DNA of 64,000 nucleotides from Hondaea fermentalgiana (taxonomy: Eukaryota; Sar; Bigyra; Thraustochytrida; Thraustochytriidae). The stretch lies in assembly GCA_014084085.1 (NCBI GenBank), contig NPFB01000033.1:129908-193907 (forward strand), in the 5' to 3' direction. A program made the translations under genes and the position numbers. Each line of letters opens with the position of its first letter. The stretch's first letter is position 1. The notes beneath the pieces were generated by a model, which made no database searches, was not told the DNA's origin, and saw nothing but the letters and a program-made list of their open reading frames with translations. This document shows, piece after piece, positions 20,245-29,442 of this stretch.

Positions 20245-22094
20245 GAAGAAAGCTGACAAGATTGGACACTGCCACGCATTCTTGCAACTATAAAATGACT
20301 TTCACTTTTGCTATCTATATTTGCAAAGACTGAATGAATGAGAATCGCCAGCGGCCCATGCACAATGTTATCCTGAGCTTGATCAATAAATGCCAATGCA
20401 TTTTCACGATGATGTTTACCCCTCACCGTAGCTAGAATTCAATGTCGAAACTGCTGAAGTGGCGGAATAAATTGAGTATACCAAGTTGAGTCGGTTGCAG
20501 AGCGGACTCGTTCTGCTGCCAGAGATTGGACGCAATCTGCTGCGACAAGGTGAACGAAGGAAAATTTTTCAAGGGGGGGAGGGGGGGGGGGTCACTCTTG
20601 CTAGAGAGTCAGGCCCAGGGGACTAGGCCTATAGCTACTACTCCATACCAACTTTGAAAGCTTTGAAATTTTCTGGCAGGCCCTGATAGACAATCGGGTT
20701 CTCTCATGAGGAATCTCCTCTCTCGAAGACCCACTTCATATGTAATGAGCTTCACGAAAAAGTGCTAGTCTTGCATCACACTGATTGCTAAAGAGAGAGA
20801 CAGAGGTGAGGACAAGTGATGGTAGTGCGTTCTTCTTTTTGGAAAAACCTTCTCTCGATAATGGAGGATAAAACTTCGTTCGTGTGAAACCGCTCCATAT
20901 TACGATGGTGTGAAAGAAGCCGTCCTGGCGTTTGCAAAATTTGGCGAAGCAGATGTGCTTTAACCTTGCGCAAATGATCGCCTCGGCGCATCTTCGTTTC
21001 AGCGCCCTAAGGTGGCGCCCTAAGGTGGCGAATACAAAGGCCAGGCGCAACCAATGCAACCGCTCTACAGGCCTGCAGCTGTGCGGTCAAGCGCCACCTT
21101 GGACGAAAAAAGCCAGATGCGACTCAAGCTGGATCAGTGCGTGCCATGTGCCTGCATTCGAGATTCACGACCGGCTCCATGCGAAAGCGCTGCTTGCTAT
21201 TATGCTTGTGAGTGGACTGCCGCAGTACCCCGCTGTCACGCTTTGGTTCTCGTCCAGGCCACCAAGAGTTGGACCCATGCAGTTCTCCGCAGGCTGTCCC
21301 GCCGAAGCCGAGATTTCCACGCGCTGCAGGCTCGACGCACCACAACTGCGAAAGAAAGAAGCTGCCAGCGAAGCTACGAAGCCACGGCGTCCTGCGCGGA
21401 CGCAGAGATGGACTGCGCGACCCCACTCGCGCCTTTCCACAGCGTGCGGGCCGTCGCGGCTCTGCTACACGTTTCTGTACGCTCGTTCTGTACGCTCGTG
21501 AAGCCTCGTCGACCAGGCCCCCGACGAGATGGACCCCGCTGTGGGGATTGGGGGCGCCTTTGCGAGCAGGCCCCTCGCCCCGCTCCCCTCGGACGCTCGG
21601 GCCGCAAGAGCTCTCCGCCGCTTGCCCCTCGCCGCCGGCGCAGACCACACGAGGCGCCCCGCTCCTCGTCCGATTTCCCCGGGTCGCCCAGTCGCTCGGG
21701 GCGGCTGGACCCGCGCCTCGGGCTCGGTCGTGTCCTGGCGCCGCGCGGCGCGGTGCTGCGGGCAGACGCGCTCGCTGCGGGCGCGCGCTGCGGGGCGCGC
21801 GCAAGTGGACGCTGGCGCGGCGCAAGTGGACATCGCGCGGGGCGGAAGCGCGGAATGGGTGCGGGGAAGTGCGGAATGGCGGGTGGTACGAGGCACAGCG
21901 TGGATACTCTGTGCAAGCCTTGTCCTTGCGCAAGGAGAGGAAACGAAGAGCGAGCGAAGCGCAGAAAGAGGGGGAGAAGGAGGGCGGGAAAGGGGAAAGC
22001 TGAAGCAGCAAATCGTGAACGAGCGAGCGGAGTCCGGCGGCGCGTGCGAGCGCGAGCGGCGAGGGCGGCGCGGGAGCGGCGGCGTGTGCGCGGG
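20245..22094. other. Intergenic region upstream of Hpt gene
   Basis: Nearly 2 kb without a supported gene. It contains a G-run at 20572-20591, a 13-bp direct repeat (GCGCCCTAAGGTG) at about 21003-21030, and a very GC-rich right half (21500-22094). Open frames in that half exist on both strands but encode only R/A/P-rich low complexity. It runs into the assembly gap. Confidence 0.55.
20385..20390 (+). terminator. AATAAA polyadenylation signal
   Basis: Canonical hexamer 141 nt past the stop codon of the small secreted protein gene. Not tested by transcript data. Confidence 0.35.
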
Positions 22095-22194
22095 NNNNNN
22101 NNNNNNNNNNNNNNNNNNNNNNNNNNNNNNNNNNNNNNNNNNNNNNNNNNNNNNNNNNNNNNNNNNNNNNNNNNNNNNNNNNNNNNNNNNNNNN
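22095..22194. other. Assembly gap (100 N)
   Basis: Exactly 100 undetermined bases, the usual placeholder for a gap of unknown size. The flanks are extremely GC-rich (CGCGGGCG-type), which probably caused the break. It lies 55 nt before the Hpt start codon, so the leader of that gene is incomplete. Confidence 0.97.
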
Positions 22195-22249
22195 GGCGTT
22201 CGCGCGGGCGCGGGTCGCGGCGCGGGCTCGGGCGAAGCGGATTGGCGAG

Positions 22250-22828
22250 ATGGCGGAGCCGACGACGCAGACCGCCGCGGCGGAGCAGGAGACGGCCGCC
22301 GAGGGCGTGGACAAGACGCAGCAGAAGGAGGCCGCGGCGGAGAGCGCGGGAGGCGGCGCGGAGAAGACGGAGGAGAACGGAGGAAGCGCCGAGGCGGACG
22401 GCGGCGCGCTCGGACTCGCCACGCACGAGGAGGAGCTCACCGAGGAGGAGATTAACACCGTTCGCGACTGCGAGTCCATCGGCGGCGACGAGGAGTTCAT
22501 GCTCATGATCATCGAACTGCTGGCCGACGGCCTCGACGAGAAACTCACGGCTGCCTTTGAGAGCTTTCCCAAGGACGACTGGGAGGGCGTGTGGCGCCAG
22601 GCGCATAGCATCAAAGGATCCTCTCTCCAGTGCAGCCTCGATGTCCTCGGTAACGCTGCAATGGAGGTCGAGCTGTACTTCAAAAAGGTCGACAAGGATG
22701 GTGAGACTCCTGACAAGGCGCTCATGACCAAGATGCTCAAGAAATTGGCCCACGAATCCCGCCGGGTGCAAAACTCCACCGCAAGGCTCAAGGCCCAGGC
22801 CGAGGCTGAGGGCGGCGCAGACGAGTAA
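22250..22828 (+). CDS. Histidine-containing phosphotransfer (Hpt) protein
   Basis: 192 residues, complete. The first 60 residues are a disordered Ala/Glu/Gly-rich leader. Residues about 65-182 form a four-helix Hpt domain with the signature A-H-S-I-K-G-S-S, in which H119 is the expected phospho-acceptor and K122/G123 are the conserved neighbours. Hpt proteins shuttle phosphate between the receiver domain of a hybrid histidine kinase and a response regulator. Here no kinase or receiver domain is fused, so it is a free-standing Hpt comparable in role to YPD1 or plant AHPs. No partner kinase is encoded in this window. The start ATG is the first in frame after the gap. Confidence 0.9.
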   Translation: MAEPTTQTAAAEQETAAEGVDKTQQKEAAAESAGGGAEKTEENGGSAEADGGALGLATHEEELTEEEINTVRDCESIGGDEEFMLMIIELLADGLDEKLTAAFESFPKDDWEGVWRQAHSIKGSSLQCSLDVLGNAAMEVELYFKKVDKDGETPDKALMTKMLKKLAHESRRVQNSTARLKAQAEAEGGADE

Positions 22829-23377
22829 ATGCTCCACGTCGGGCCATGACCAACAAGATGACATGAAACGCTTTCTATAAACATTCTAATAAAAGTTCAA
22901 AAAACAGCAAATGAGACTAGTTTCACTTCACACGATGCGTGGTGGGCTTATTGAATTCCATCACGTTGGTGGATGGATACCAAAATTGGAAGATGATTTC
23001 AGTTACACAGTGAAAATAAGAGGGAGGGGAAAATAGGAAGTGATTCGAAGAAGATTGTGGATCGAGGCCTCGCAAAGGCACGGAGAAGTCTTTTATTTCA
23101 GAAAATCATAAACCTTGGTTCAATGGCCTCGCTTTATTTTCCTCTATCTTCCTTCGGTGTAGTGGTTGTTGACGTCCTTCCTTTTAGATTATAATAACCT
23201 CGGGTCTGACCAAGGCCGTCTGAACCCTTTAAGGCCCTTTTGTCCCTCCCTTTCAGGCGAAGACCGAGGCTGCCTGAGGTCATATCACAAGCTCTTACAC
23301 GAACAATCAATCTTCTTGCACCTCAGTAGCCGCGACTGATCAAGTGAAAAATAAAATGCAAAAATTACAACAAAAGC
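22829..23377. other. Intergenic, convergent 3' ends
   Basis: AT-richer spacer with an AATAAA at 22888-22893, 60 nt past the Hpt stop. No gene seen. Confidence 0.6.
22888..22893 (+). terminator. AATAAA polyadenylation signal of Hpt gene
   Basis: Canonical hexamer 60 nt after the Hpt stop codon, in A/T-rich sequence. Position fits eukaryotic 3' processing. Confidence 0.45.
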
Positions 23378-24964
23378 TTACATGGAAGCCTGGCCGCCAA
23401 AGTCGAGGTTCTCGAAATCCGAAAAGTCAGAAGAGATTTCAGGGTCCTTTTCCGTGGGCAGAGGAGCTCTCGATGGCTTCTTCTTCTTCGTCATCGTCGT
23501 CGTCGTCGTCCTCTTCTTATTCGCGGATGAGGCCGAAGTAGAACTCGATCTTGATCTCGCTGACTTGGGTGAACGCGGCGAGATCTTCTTTCTTTCCTTT
23601 TGCGTCTTTGTCTCCTTGGACACTTGTTCAGGTGACGGAGAAATAGGTCCGATGGACGGGAGTGCTGGACTTTTTGCCGTGTACGTGGGAGATGATTCTG
23701 GGGAGAGCAAGTCTGCTGCACTCAAATTTCCTTCCACGCCAGCTTCGGGCTCCTCCTTTGTTGTCAAAGGCTCCAATTCTGGTGCTTTCTTATCCTTCCG
23801 GGCAGTTCGTCCATCGATTCCATCCTTTATCTCACCATGATCTTCATTGACATCATCATCAAAATCATCGTCGAAGGTATCCGAGTATGGTGACATAACC
23901 TCTTCAGCCTGCTTGGTCTCACGCTCGCGTTCTGCCTGCATCTTTACAGCCATTTCTTTTTCTTCCTCATGCTTTTTCCGTTTCATTTCCGCTTCACGAC
24001 GCACAGCAGCATTCGCTTCTGCTATTCTTTTTTCTTCTTCAAGACGTGCTGCTTCCTTTTCGGCTTCTATTCTCTCTTGTTCGAGGCGAGCAGCAGCCTC
24101 AGTCTCCTCCTTTACACGAGCAGCAGCTGCAGCTGCTGCCGCCTCGGCCTCTGCGGCCTCTTTTGCTGCCTCAGCCTTGCGAGCAGCGCGTTCCCGCGAC
24201 TCGAGAAGCTTGCGCTCCTTTTCCTTGCGAAGTTGTTCAATCATAAGTTTTTGCTCGCGAGCGCGCTCCGCCGCCATGCGCGCATCGTAATCTGGCTCCT
24301 CGGACTGTCTTGAATGGCGCGAGCTGAGCTGACGACCACCTGTTGTGGTACGAGCCTTGCGTTCGCGCTCGGGTCTTCGTCTTGTCGCTACGGACGGAGG
24401 CCTCGCGCGTGTTGCAGTGATCTTTGTCCGGGGTTCTGCTTGCTGCTCGTCTCTCCGTTTTGGGGCATACAAACGGGAAGACACACCGTTGACGCGCGCG
24501 ACACTCTTGGTGGTCGAGAGAGAGTTTTCTTGTGGCCGCTGTTGCGTCTGCCGCGACGACGAAGACGAGGACGACACGTGTGGTAATCTTTGTTTTGTCG
24601 CTTGCTGTTGTTGTTGCTGCTGCTGCTGCCTCCGGGTAATATGCGGCAGCTTGCGCGTCCGCGACGCAGACGTGGGTGCAGCGCCCCGCTCACCCTGTTT
24701 GCGCCTCTCCTTCGCCTCCGTTGCGCGATGTTCTACAATACGCGCGAGATTCTCTTCGTTGTCAAGCAGCGCTGCCGACAGCTCCCTGTCCAGCGCCTGG
24801 AAATCTGTGCGCTCCACGTGCGCCGCGCTCGTCAACGCGAGAAGGTGCTCCACCATGCGGCGCATGGCCATCTTGTCTTGCTCGCGGACCCGCTTGTGCT
24901 CCGCAGAGAGGGGCTGCTGCGCGCCGGGTCCCGCGCGCCGCGCCGCGACGCTTCCGCCCGCCAT
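23378..24964 (-). CDS. Charged coiled-coil protein (hypothetical)
   Basis: 528 residues, no enzyme domain. A helical N-terminal part (about 18-85; H-K-R-V-R-E-Q-D-K-M-A-M-R-R-M) is followed by disordered S/Q/R-rich sequence. A long Glu/Ala/Arg/Lys helix at about 225-345, with many R-E-R and E-E-E-K patterns, is a likely single alpha-helix or coiled coil. The acidic motif S-P-Y-S-D-T-F-D-D-D-F-D-D-D follows at about 350, and then basic S/K-rich sequence. The end repeats the acidic style (D-F-S-D-F-E-N-L-D-F-G). Such architecture suggests a cytoskeletal, centrosomal or ciliary protein, but I cannot name it. ATG at 24964 is clear. The 3' end faces the Hpt gene. Confidence 0.7.
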   Translation of the reverse strand: MAGGSVAARRAGPGAQQPLSAEHKRVREQDKMAMRRMVEHLLALTSAAHVERTDFQALDRELSAALLDNEENLARIVEHRATEAKERRKQGERGAAPTSASRTRKLPHITRRQQQQQQQQQATKQRLPHVSSSSSSSRQTQQRPQENSLSTTKSVARVNGVSSRLYAPKRRDEQQAEPRTKITATRARPPSVATRRRPERERKARTTTGGRQLSSRHSRQSEEPDYDARMAAERAREQKLMIEQLRKEKERKLLESRERAARKAEAAKEAAEAEAAAAAAAARVKEETEAAARLEQERIEAEKEAARLEEEKRIAEANAAVRREAEMKRKKHEEEKEMAVKMQAERERETKQAEEVMSPYSDTFDDDFDDDVNEDHGEIKDGIDGRTARKDKKAPELEPLTTKEEPEAGVEGNLSAADLLSPESSPTYTAKSPALPSIGPISPSPEQVSKETKTQKERKKISPRSPKSARSRSSSTSASSANKKRTTTTTMTKKKKPSRAPLPTEKDPEISSDFSDFENLDFGGQASM

Positions 24965-25181
24965 CGTGCGTGGCGATCTTCACCGCCAGCGCCGCGGATT
25001 CTTTGCGTGGATTGTTTGCTGAGATGCCCAAGCAAACGTGTGACTCGAGAAACAGGTTTTTTCCAAAGTTTTTTGAGAGCGCAACGGACACATTCGACCC
25101 GCATCGTGCCGGGCGAAAATGGGATTGTCATCGCGCGATCATCGTCTCGAAGAAAAAAGAAGCAAGAAGACGAGAGCGTAA

Positions 25182-25220
<39 letters not shown>

Positions 25221-25303
25221 GAGCAAGTGTCGTGGCCCCGGTCAGCAGCGCAGATTTTGTCGTGGCAAGCGACTTTGAGAGAGCAGAGAAAATGAGCGCG
25301 CGC
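24965..25303. other. Intergenic with (GA)n
   Basis: Promoter side of the coiled-coil gene and 3' side of the hydrolase gene, with a perfect (GA)n run at 25188-25218. No gene seen. Confidence 0.55.
25188..25218. repeat. (GA)n microsatellite
   Basis: About fifteen GA units in the leader region of the minus-strand coiled-coil gene. Confidence 0.9.
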
Positions 25304-26917
25304 CTATGCCATTGTCATGGATGCAAAATCGAGAATGTGCGCAACGATCTCTTCGTCCGATGGCGGCGGAAAGGATTGCGTGCTAGCAGAGCGCCCCCCT
25401 GAAAGAAGTGCGCCGTCAACATTGCTTCCAGACTCCTGTAAAGGACCTCCAAAACGTGCACGAACCTCATCCAAGTAACTTGGATCGGAGGACAAACACA
25501 AGACAGGCGCGAGAAAACTTGAACATGCCAGTCGTAGCGATTCTCCCGAGTGCTCGAAGCTGACGCCCCAGTCAGCACGCGCCTGAGGACGAAGTGACTG
25601 CAGTGATACGGAACGACGATTCTGGGGTCCCATTCGGGCGTATTCGGAAAGGCGTGCAAGTTGTGCAATCCAAGAGACGCGAAATGCCCGATAAAAGAGC
25701 TTACTTGACCACGAGAGGCCCCATGATGGTAGAGGTGGCGAGCCGCAGAGCACAATGCCAGCAAGATGGGCGTTGCCCAAACGTTGCGACGAGGCGAGAT
25801 ACATGGCCACATGGCAACTCAATCCCCAAGCGACGAGCACAAGCCGCCGAGGAGGTCCCTCCGTTCCTGTTAACCCTGGCTTGCTCTGGCAGCCAGGAAC
25901 TTGAGTATCGACAGCCCGTGGAGGCGGGGAGCACATTAGAGGATTGAGAGTCTGCGAAGAAAGATGATGCGCACCCACAATTTCTGCATTCGCAAAGAGA
26001 CCCCCTGGCGCAGTCGGTGGCCCGTACCCAAGAGGACCGTCTTGCTCAAGGGGTTCATCGAGGACTTCTTGTTCAATGACACGCATGACTGTCTGTGCTG
26101 CTCGCTCGAAGGAAAAGGTGATTGCGCCGAGACAGCCGGATCCCGGAAGTTGGATTTGAATGGCCGCAAAGCCTGCATCCACAACAGCCTCTACATGAGA
26201 GCGCCACGTTTCTGCAACACCGCCAACACCGCTTAGAAAAACGACGACGTTGCCATCCCGAGGAGGGCATCCGCGCGTTGTGACCGTGTATACATCGAGG
26301 ATATTTTCGCCAGCAAGAACTTCCTCGAGAAGAGCGTCAGAGTAGAATGCATCATGTTGCTGACCTGCTGTAGATGGCTGAGACATATAGATAGCCACGA
26401 GAAGGGCCGCGCATGGTAGCAAGAGCCCGAGAGGGACAAGAATCTCGCCGCAGGTATCGAAAAGAACAAGCTGCTCCGTCAAACAGAGCGTTCCAAAGAG
26501 CACGGCAAGACCTGCAAGGGCAGTGACAATGACCGGTCCGAGCCATATCCATGTCAGGCACGTGCGAATGGGCTCGAGACGGCTTGGCTTGGTGAGCACC
26601 ACGCTCCCAAATTGCTGCGGCTGGCGGTTCCTGCTCAGAAAGCTCTGACGAAGCGGGCTCGTTGCCGGCGGGAGACCGTCTCGAATGGGCTCGGCCGCTG
26701 CCGAAGACGGGGCGTTGCTCCAGGGCGCCGACGTTGCCACGGCGAGCGAAGAGCGCCCACGGTCCCCGCTCGCGCCAGCTGTGCCTCGAGCTGCCCCTCG
26801 CGGGCTCGACGTCCAGCTCCACGACGACCCTGAGGCCGCCGATCCGGCGTCGTCGTAGATGCAGTTGCTCTCCGCGCCGACGCCGCTGCGCGCGTTGCCC
26901 TGCGCGGAGCTGCTCAT
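25304..26917 (-). CDS. Membrane-anchored alpha/beta-hydrolase-like protein
   Basis: 537 residues. A disordered Ser/Ala/Gly-rich N-terminus (1-115) precedes two TM helices (about 122-143 and 155-177). The rest resembles an alpha/beta hydrolase: strand plus oxyanion-type loop V-V-V-F-L-S-G-V-G-G-V-A-E-T-W (about 225-240), L-P-G-S-G near 262, a roughly 70-residue low-complexity insertion (about 290-350), and a nucleophile-elbow-like V-A-W-G-L-S-C-H-V (about 360-368). The elbow reads G-L-S-C-H rather than the usual G-x-S-x-G. C-terminal Asp and His candidates (L-S-S-D-P-S, V-A-H-I) are present. It may therefore be a divergent esterase or lipase, or a catalytically altered relative. ATG at 26917 is the first in frame. 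Confidence 0.65.
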   Translation of the reverse strand: MSSSAQGNARSGVGAESNCIYDDAGSAASGSSWSWTSSPRGAARGTAGASGDRGRSSLAVATSAPWSNAPSSAAAEPIRDGLPPATSPLRQSFLSRNRQPQQFGSVVLTKPSRLEPIRTCLTWIWLGPVIVTALAGLAVLFGTLCLTEQLVLFDTCGEILVPLGLLLPCAALLVAIYMSQPSTAGQQHDAFYSDALLEEVLAGENILDVYTVTTRGCPPRDGNVVVFLSGVGGVAETWRSHVEAVVDAGFAAIQIQLPGSGCLGAITFSFERAAQTVMRVIEQEVLDEPLEQDGPLGYGPPTAPGGLFANAEIVGAHHLSSQTLNPLMCSPPPRAVDTQVPGCQSKPGLTGTEGPPRRLVLVAWGLSCHVAMYLASSQRLGNAHLAGIVLCGSPPLPSWGLSWSSKLFYRAFRVSWIAQLARLSEYARMGPQNRRSVSLQSLRPQARADWGVSFEHSGESLRLACSSFLAPVLCLSSDPSYLDEVRARFGGPLQESGSNVDGALLSGGRSASTQSFPPPSDEEIVAHILDFASMTMA

Positions 26918-27724
26918 GGCGCTGGGCCGCTCCGCGATCTGCGATCTGCGATGCAGAACTGCTGGCGCGCGAGCGACCGAGCAAAGTGACCGTAAAGGCG
27001 GCCGTGAAAGCGACCGAGTTACCTACCTTCTTATCTCCGCTTGTCTTTCTATAACTTGTAGGCTACTGCGTGTGAGTCTAACAGCGAGGTTTGAGACTCG
27101 CTTCGTCAAATCAATTAGCTGACCCATCCGACATCGACCACGGCTTGGGCCTTTCGAGAGCATCGACGCACCTTTGCGAAAGGGACGCCGTCTCAATGTT
27201 CTGGTACCGATCGTGGCCGATGGCGAAAAGGTCGATCAATTTCCTGAACATAAGCACGCAATTTGTTCTTCGCTGGGAAGCTTTCTTCATTGAATGATTT
27301 TTCACATCGTCGGGCCGCGATCTGCTTTAGGTCGTCCCACGACTTGGCATGGCATTCCTGTCAAAGACGTTCGTTCTCCGATTCCTTTGTCGTCGCAGAA
27401 AAGCTCAGGGCGAGCCAAGACGAGACGCTTGAGCGCTTTTTTTCAGTCAACAAGCACAAGCCTTCTGCTTCGAATCCTTTCACCTCTCGCGGTCCGCTTG
27501 CTGCAACCTGCCCGAGCACTAGTTGCCGCTGACGACATTCTTTGCCAGGGCCACGGTGGTGGTAGAAGGTCGCCGGTGGTTGTACGCACAACGATTTCCT
27601 GTGACGAGGAAAGTGAAACGCGGAAAGAGAGCTTGGCCCGAAACGAACAGGCCAAAGCGAACGCACAAGAAAAGCAAAAGCAAAAGCAAACGCGGACGCG
27701 AGCCAGGTCGACGAGGTCGCGACG
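26918..27724. other. Shared 5' region
   Basis: About 0.8 kb between divergent starts of the hydrolase and the 8TM gene. No gene seen. Confidence 0.55.
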
Positions 27725-28846
27725 ATGGCGTCGCGCGCGACGGCGCTGGCGCGGAGACCCGCGCTGGCGGCGCCGGCGCTGGCTTGCGCGGCCTCCGCGC
27801 TGGCAGAGCTGGGCGGCGCGGCGCTGGGCGGCGATGGACCGGGCGGCAGCAGCGGCGCCAAGACCGCCGCCGCCGTCGCGCAGGCCGCGGCGCTGGCGGG
27901 CGCGACGGCGGTGCTGAGCGCGGTCGCCGTGCGGCTGGACATGGAGCCGCTGCTGCAGCAGCGCAGGCGCAACAAGCCCGTCCCGAAAACTGTCCTGGCC
28001 GGCGGCGGCGCCGTCGTCCTGGCAGGACTCGCGGCAGGCGTCGCGGTGCTGCTTCTTCAGGGCCGCGGCGGTGCAGGCCAGGCTGTGGCGGGCGGCTTTG
28101 CGGTCCTGAGTGCATGGCTCGGGATGCTGGCGGCGCTGTGGGCCGGCGCAGTGATTCTGACGCTCTGGGTCGTGGAGCTCGAACTGTCCAAGCCCCCGGA
28201 CGCGCCCATGGACTCTGTTTTGTTGTATCACTTGCGCTGCCTTTGCTGGTCCGAGGAATCGCGCCGCGCCATCTTGGTGTGCGGCCCTCTCGCTCTAACG
28301 GCGGTTCTTGGGGCCATTCTCACCGCCGCGCACTGGAACGACGCCGAGGGCGGCGCCGCGTGCCGTGACGAGCGCCGTACATATTTGAGCGTGGCGACTG
28401 CGCTCCTTGGAACCTATGCTGTCATGGTCTCTGCGCTTGTACGCTGCTCTTACCTTGGGCGCCGCGGAGCCTTGGCAATCATCATTTGTATCATTTTATC
28501 AAGTCTCGCGTGGGGATGTGCTGGCACGATCAGCATGAGTACGAGCGACTGCACAACGGCGGCCGAACCAGCTGCCATGCACATGCTCCTTGTCATCTTT
28601 GGCATCACCACTTTGGTCTTCACTCTTCTGTGCAATACTGAGGCTGCACTCGCGCCTCTCCCTTCGCGACATTTTGACATGTTATCGCACGCTGCGCCTG
28701 CTGCAGTCACGCGATACGTCGATCGTCTTGAACGGATATCTGAAGTCGGCAGCGCGTTCAATGAAGAAGATAGCAACGAGCAAGACGATTCCGACGAAAA
28801 TGACAGCAATGGCAGCAATGACAGCGCTGCCTTGATCTCACGCTGA
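27725..28846 (+). CDS. Multi-pass (about 8 TM) membrane protein, hypothetical
   Basis: 373 residues, not recognised. About eight hydrophobic helices are visible: three Ala/Gly/Leu-rich ones in residues 10-120, one at about 125-158 (containing a WLGML..LW core), then A-I-L-V-C-G-P-L-A-L-T, Y-L-S-V-A-T-A-L-L-G-T-Y, A-I-I-I-C-I-I-L-S-S-L-A-W-G and H-M-L-L-V-I-F-G-I-T-T-L-V-F. The tail (from about 325) is acidic and Asn/Ser/Asp-rich, probably cytosolic. No transporter signature is obvious. The N-terminal half uses far more GC-rich codons than the C-terminal half. The start ATG lies directly after a Lys/Arg-codon-rich leader. Confidence 0.65.
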   Translation: MASRATALARRPALAAPALACAASALAELGGAALGGDGPGGSSGAKTAAAVAQAAALAGATAVLSAVAVRLDMEPLLQQRRRNKPVPKTVLAGGGAVVLAGLAAGVAVLLLQGRGGAGQAVAGGFAVLSAWLGMLAALWAGAVILTLWVVELELSKPPDAPMDSVLLYHLRCLCWSEESRRAILVCGPLALTAVLGAILTAAHWNDAEGGAACRDERRTYLSVATALLGTYAVMVSALVRCSYLGRRGALAIIICIILSSLAWGCAGTISMSTSDCTTAAEPAAMHMLLVIFGITTLVFTLLCNTEAALAPLPSRHFDMLSHAAPAAVTRYVDRLERISEVGSAFNEEDSNEQDDSDENDSNGSNDSAALISR

Positions 28847-29442
28847 TACGGCGCAACGTCCGTACTCTACAAGCAATTTTTTGAAGACAATGAGTTTCGA
28901 AGGAGGCCGCCGGCCAACACTTTCGTTCCAAATTTCGACAAAAAAGTACTGCTCAGAGTATCATACTCTGGCACACAGGATGTATAGTCGTAGACTGCGC
29001 TCAAGTTAGAGACGCGTAGCGAAGTTTCAATGGTGCAAGGTCAGATCCCGCAAGCCGAGATTTCGTTCCAAGTTATGGGGCTGATCGAGGGCAAAGTTTG
29101 CTTTCGGTCTTCTTGATCGACCGAAATGGGCAAAATTAAGTCGTCGCTTCCTGTTCTGAATTTTGCCTGGGTTCTTATGCACGTATGCAAGTGAACCTGA
29201 GCCTCTTTCTCAACTTGATTGCCTGATTATATATCATGATTTATAAAGGAAATGCTGAAGAAAGAAATTACGTTCATTCTCTTCTGGACTTCGTTCTTCG
29301 AGCCCCTCGTTGTCTTATTTCTTTTTCGAAACTCATCGTCACTGCATGTATAGATTACGTACATCACATACTCTTACTTTATGGAAAAGAAGATAGTCCT
29401 CAATGTAGCTTTCATGTGCGGAGCAAAGAAAGGAGCTCTCCA
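28847..29442. other. Intergenic, convergent 3' ends
   Basis: About 0.6 kb of AT-richer DNA between two stop codons. No gene seen. Confidence 0.6.

Noticed and set aside
21054..22508. Frames of 300-580 residues across the assembly gap
   Set aside because: They run through the undetermined bases and GC-rich low complexity on both strands; only the Hpt frame has a recognisable domain.
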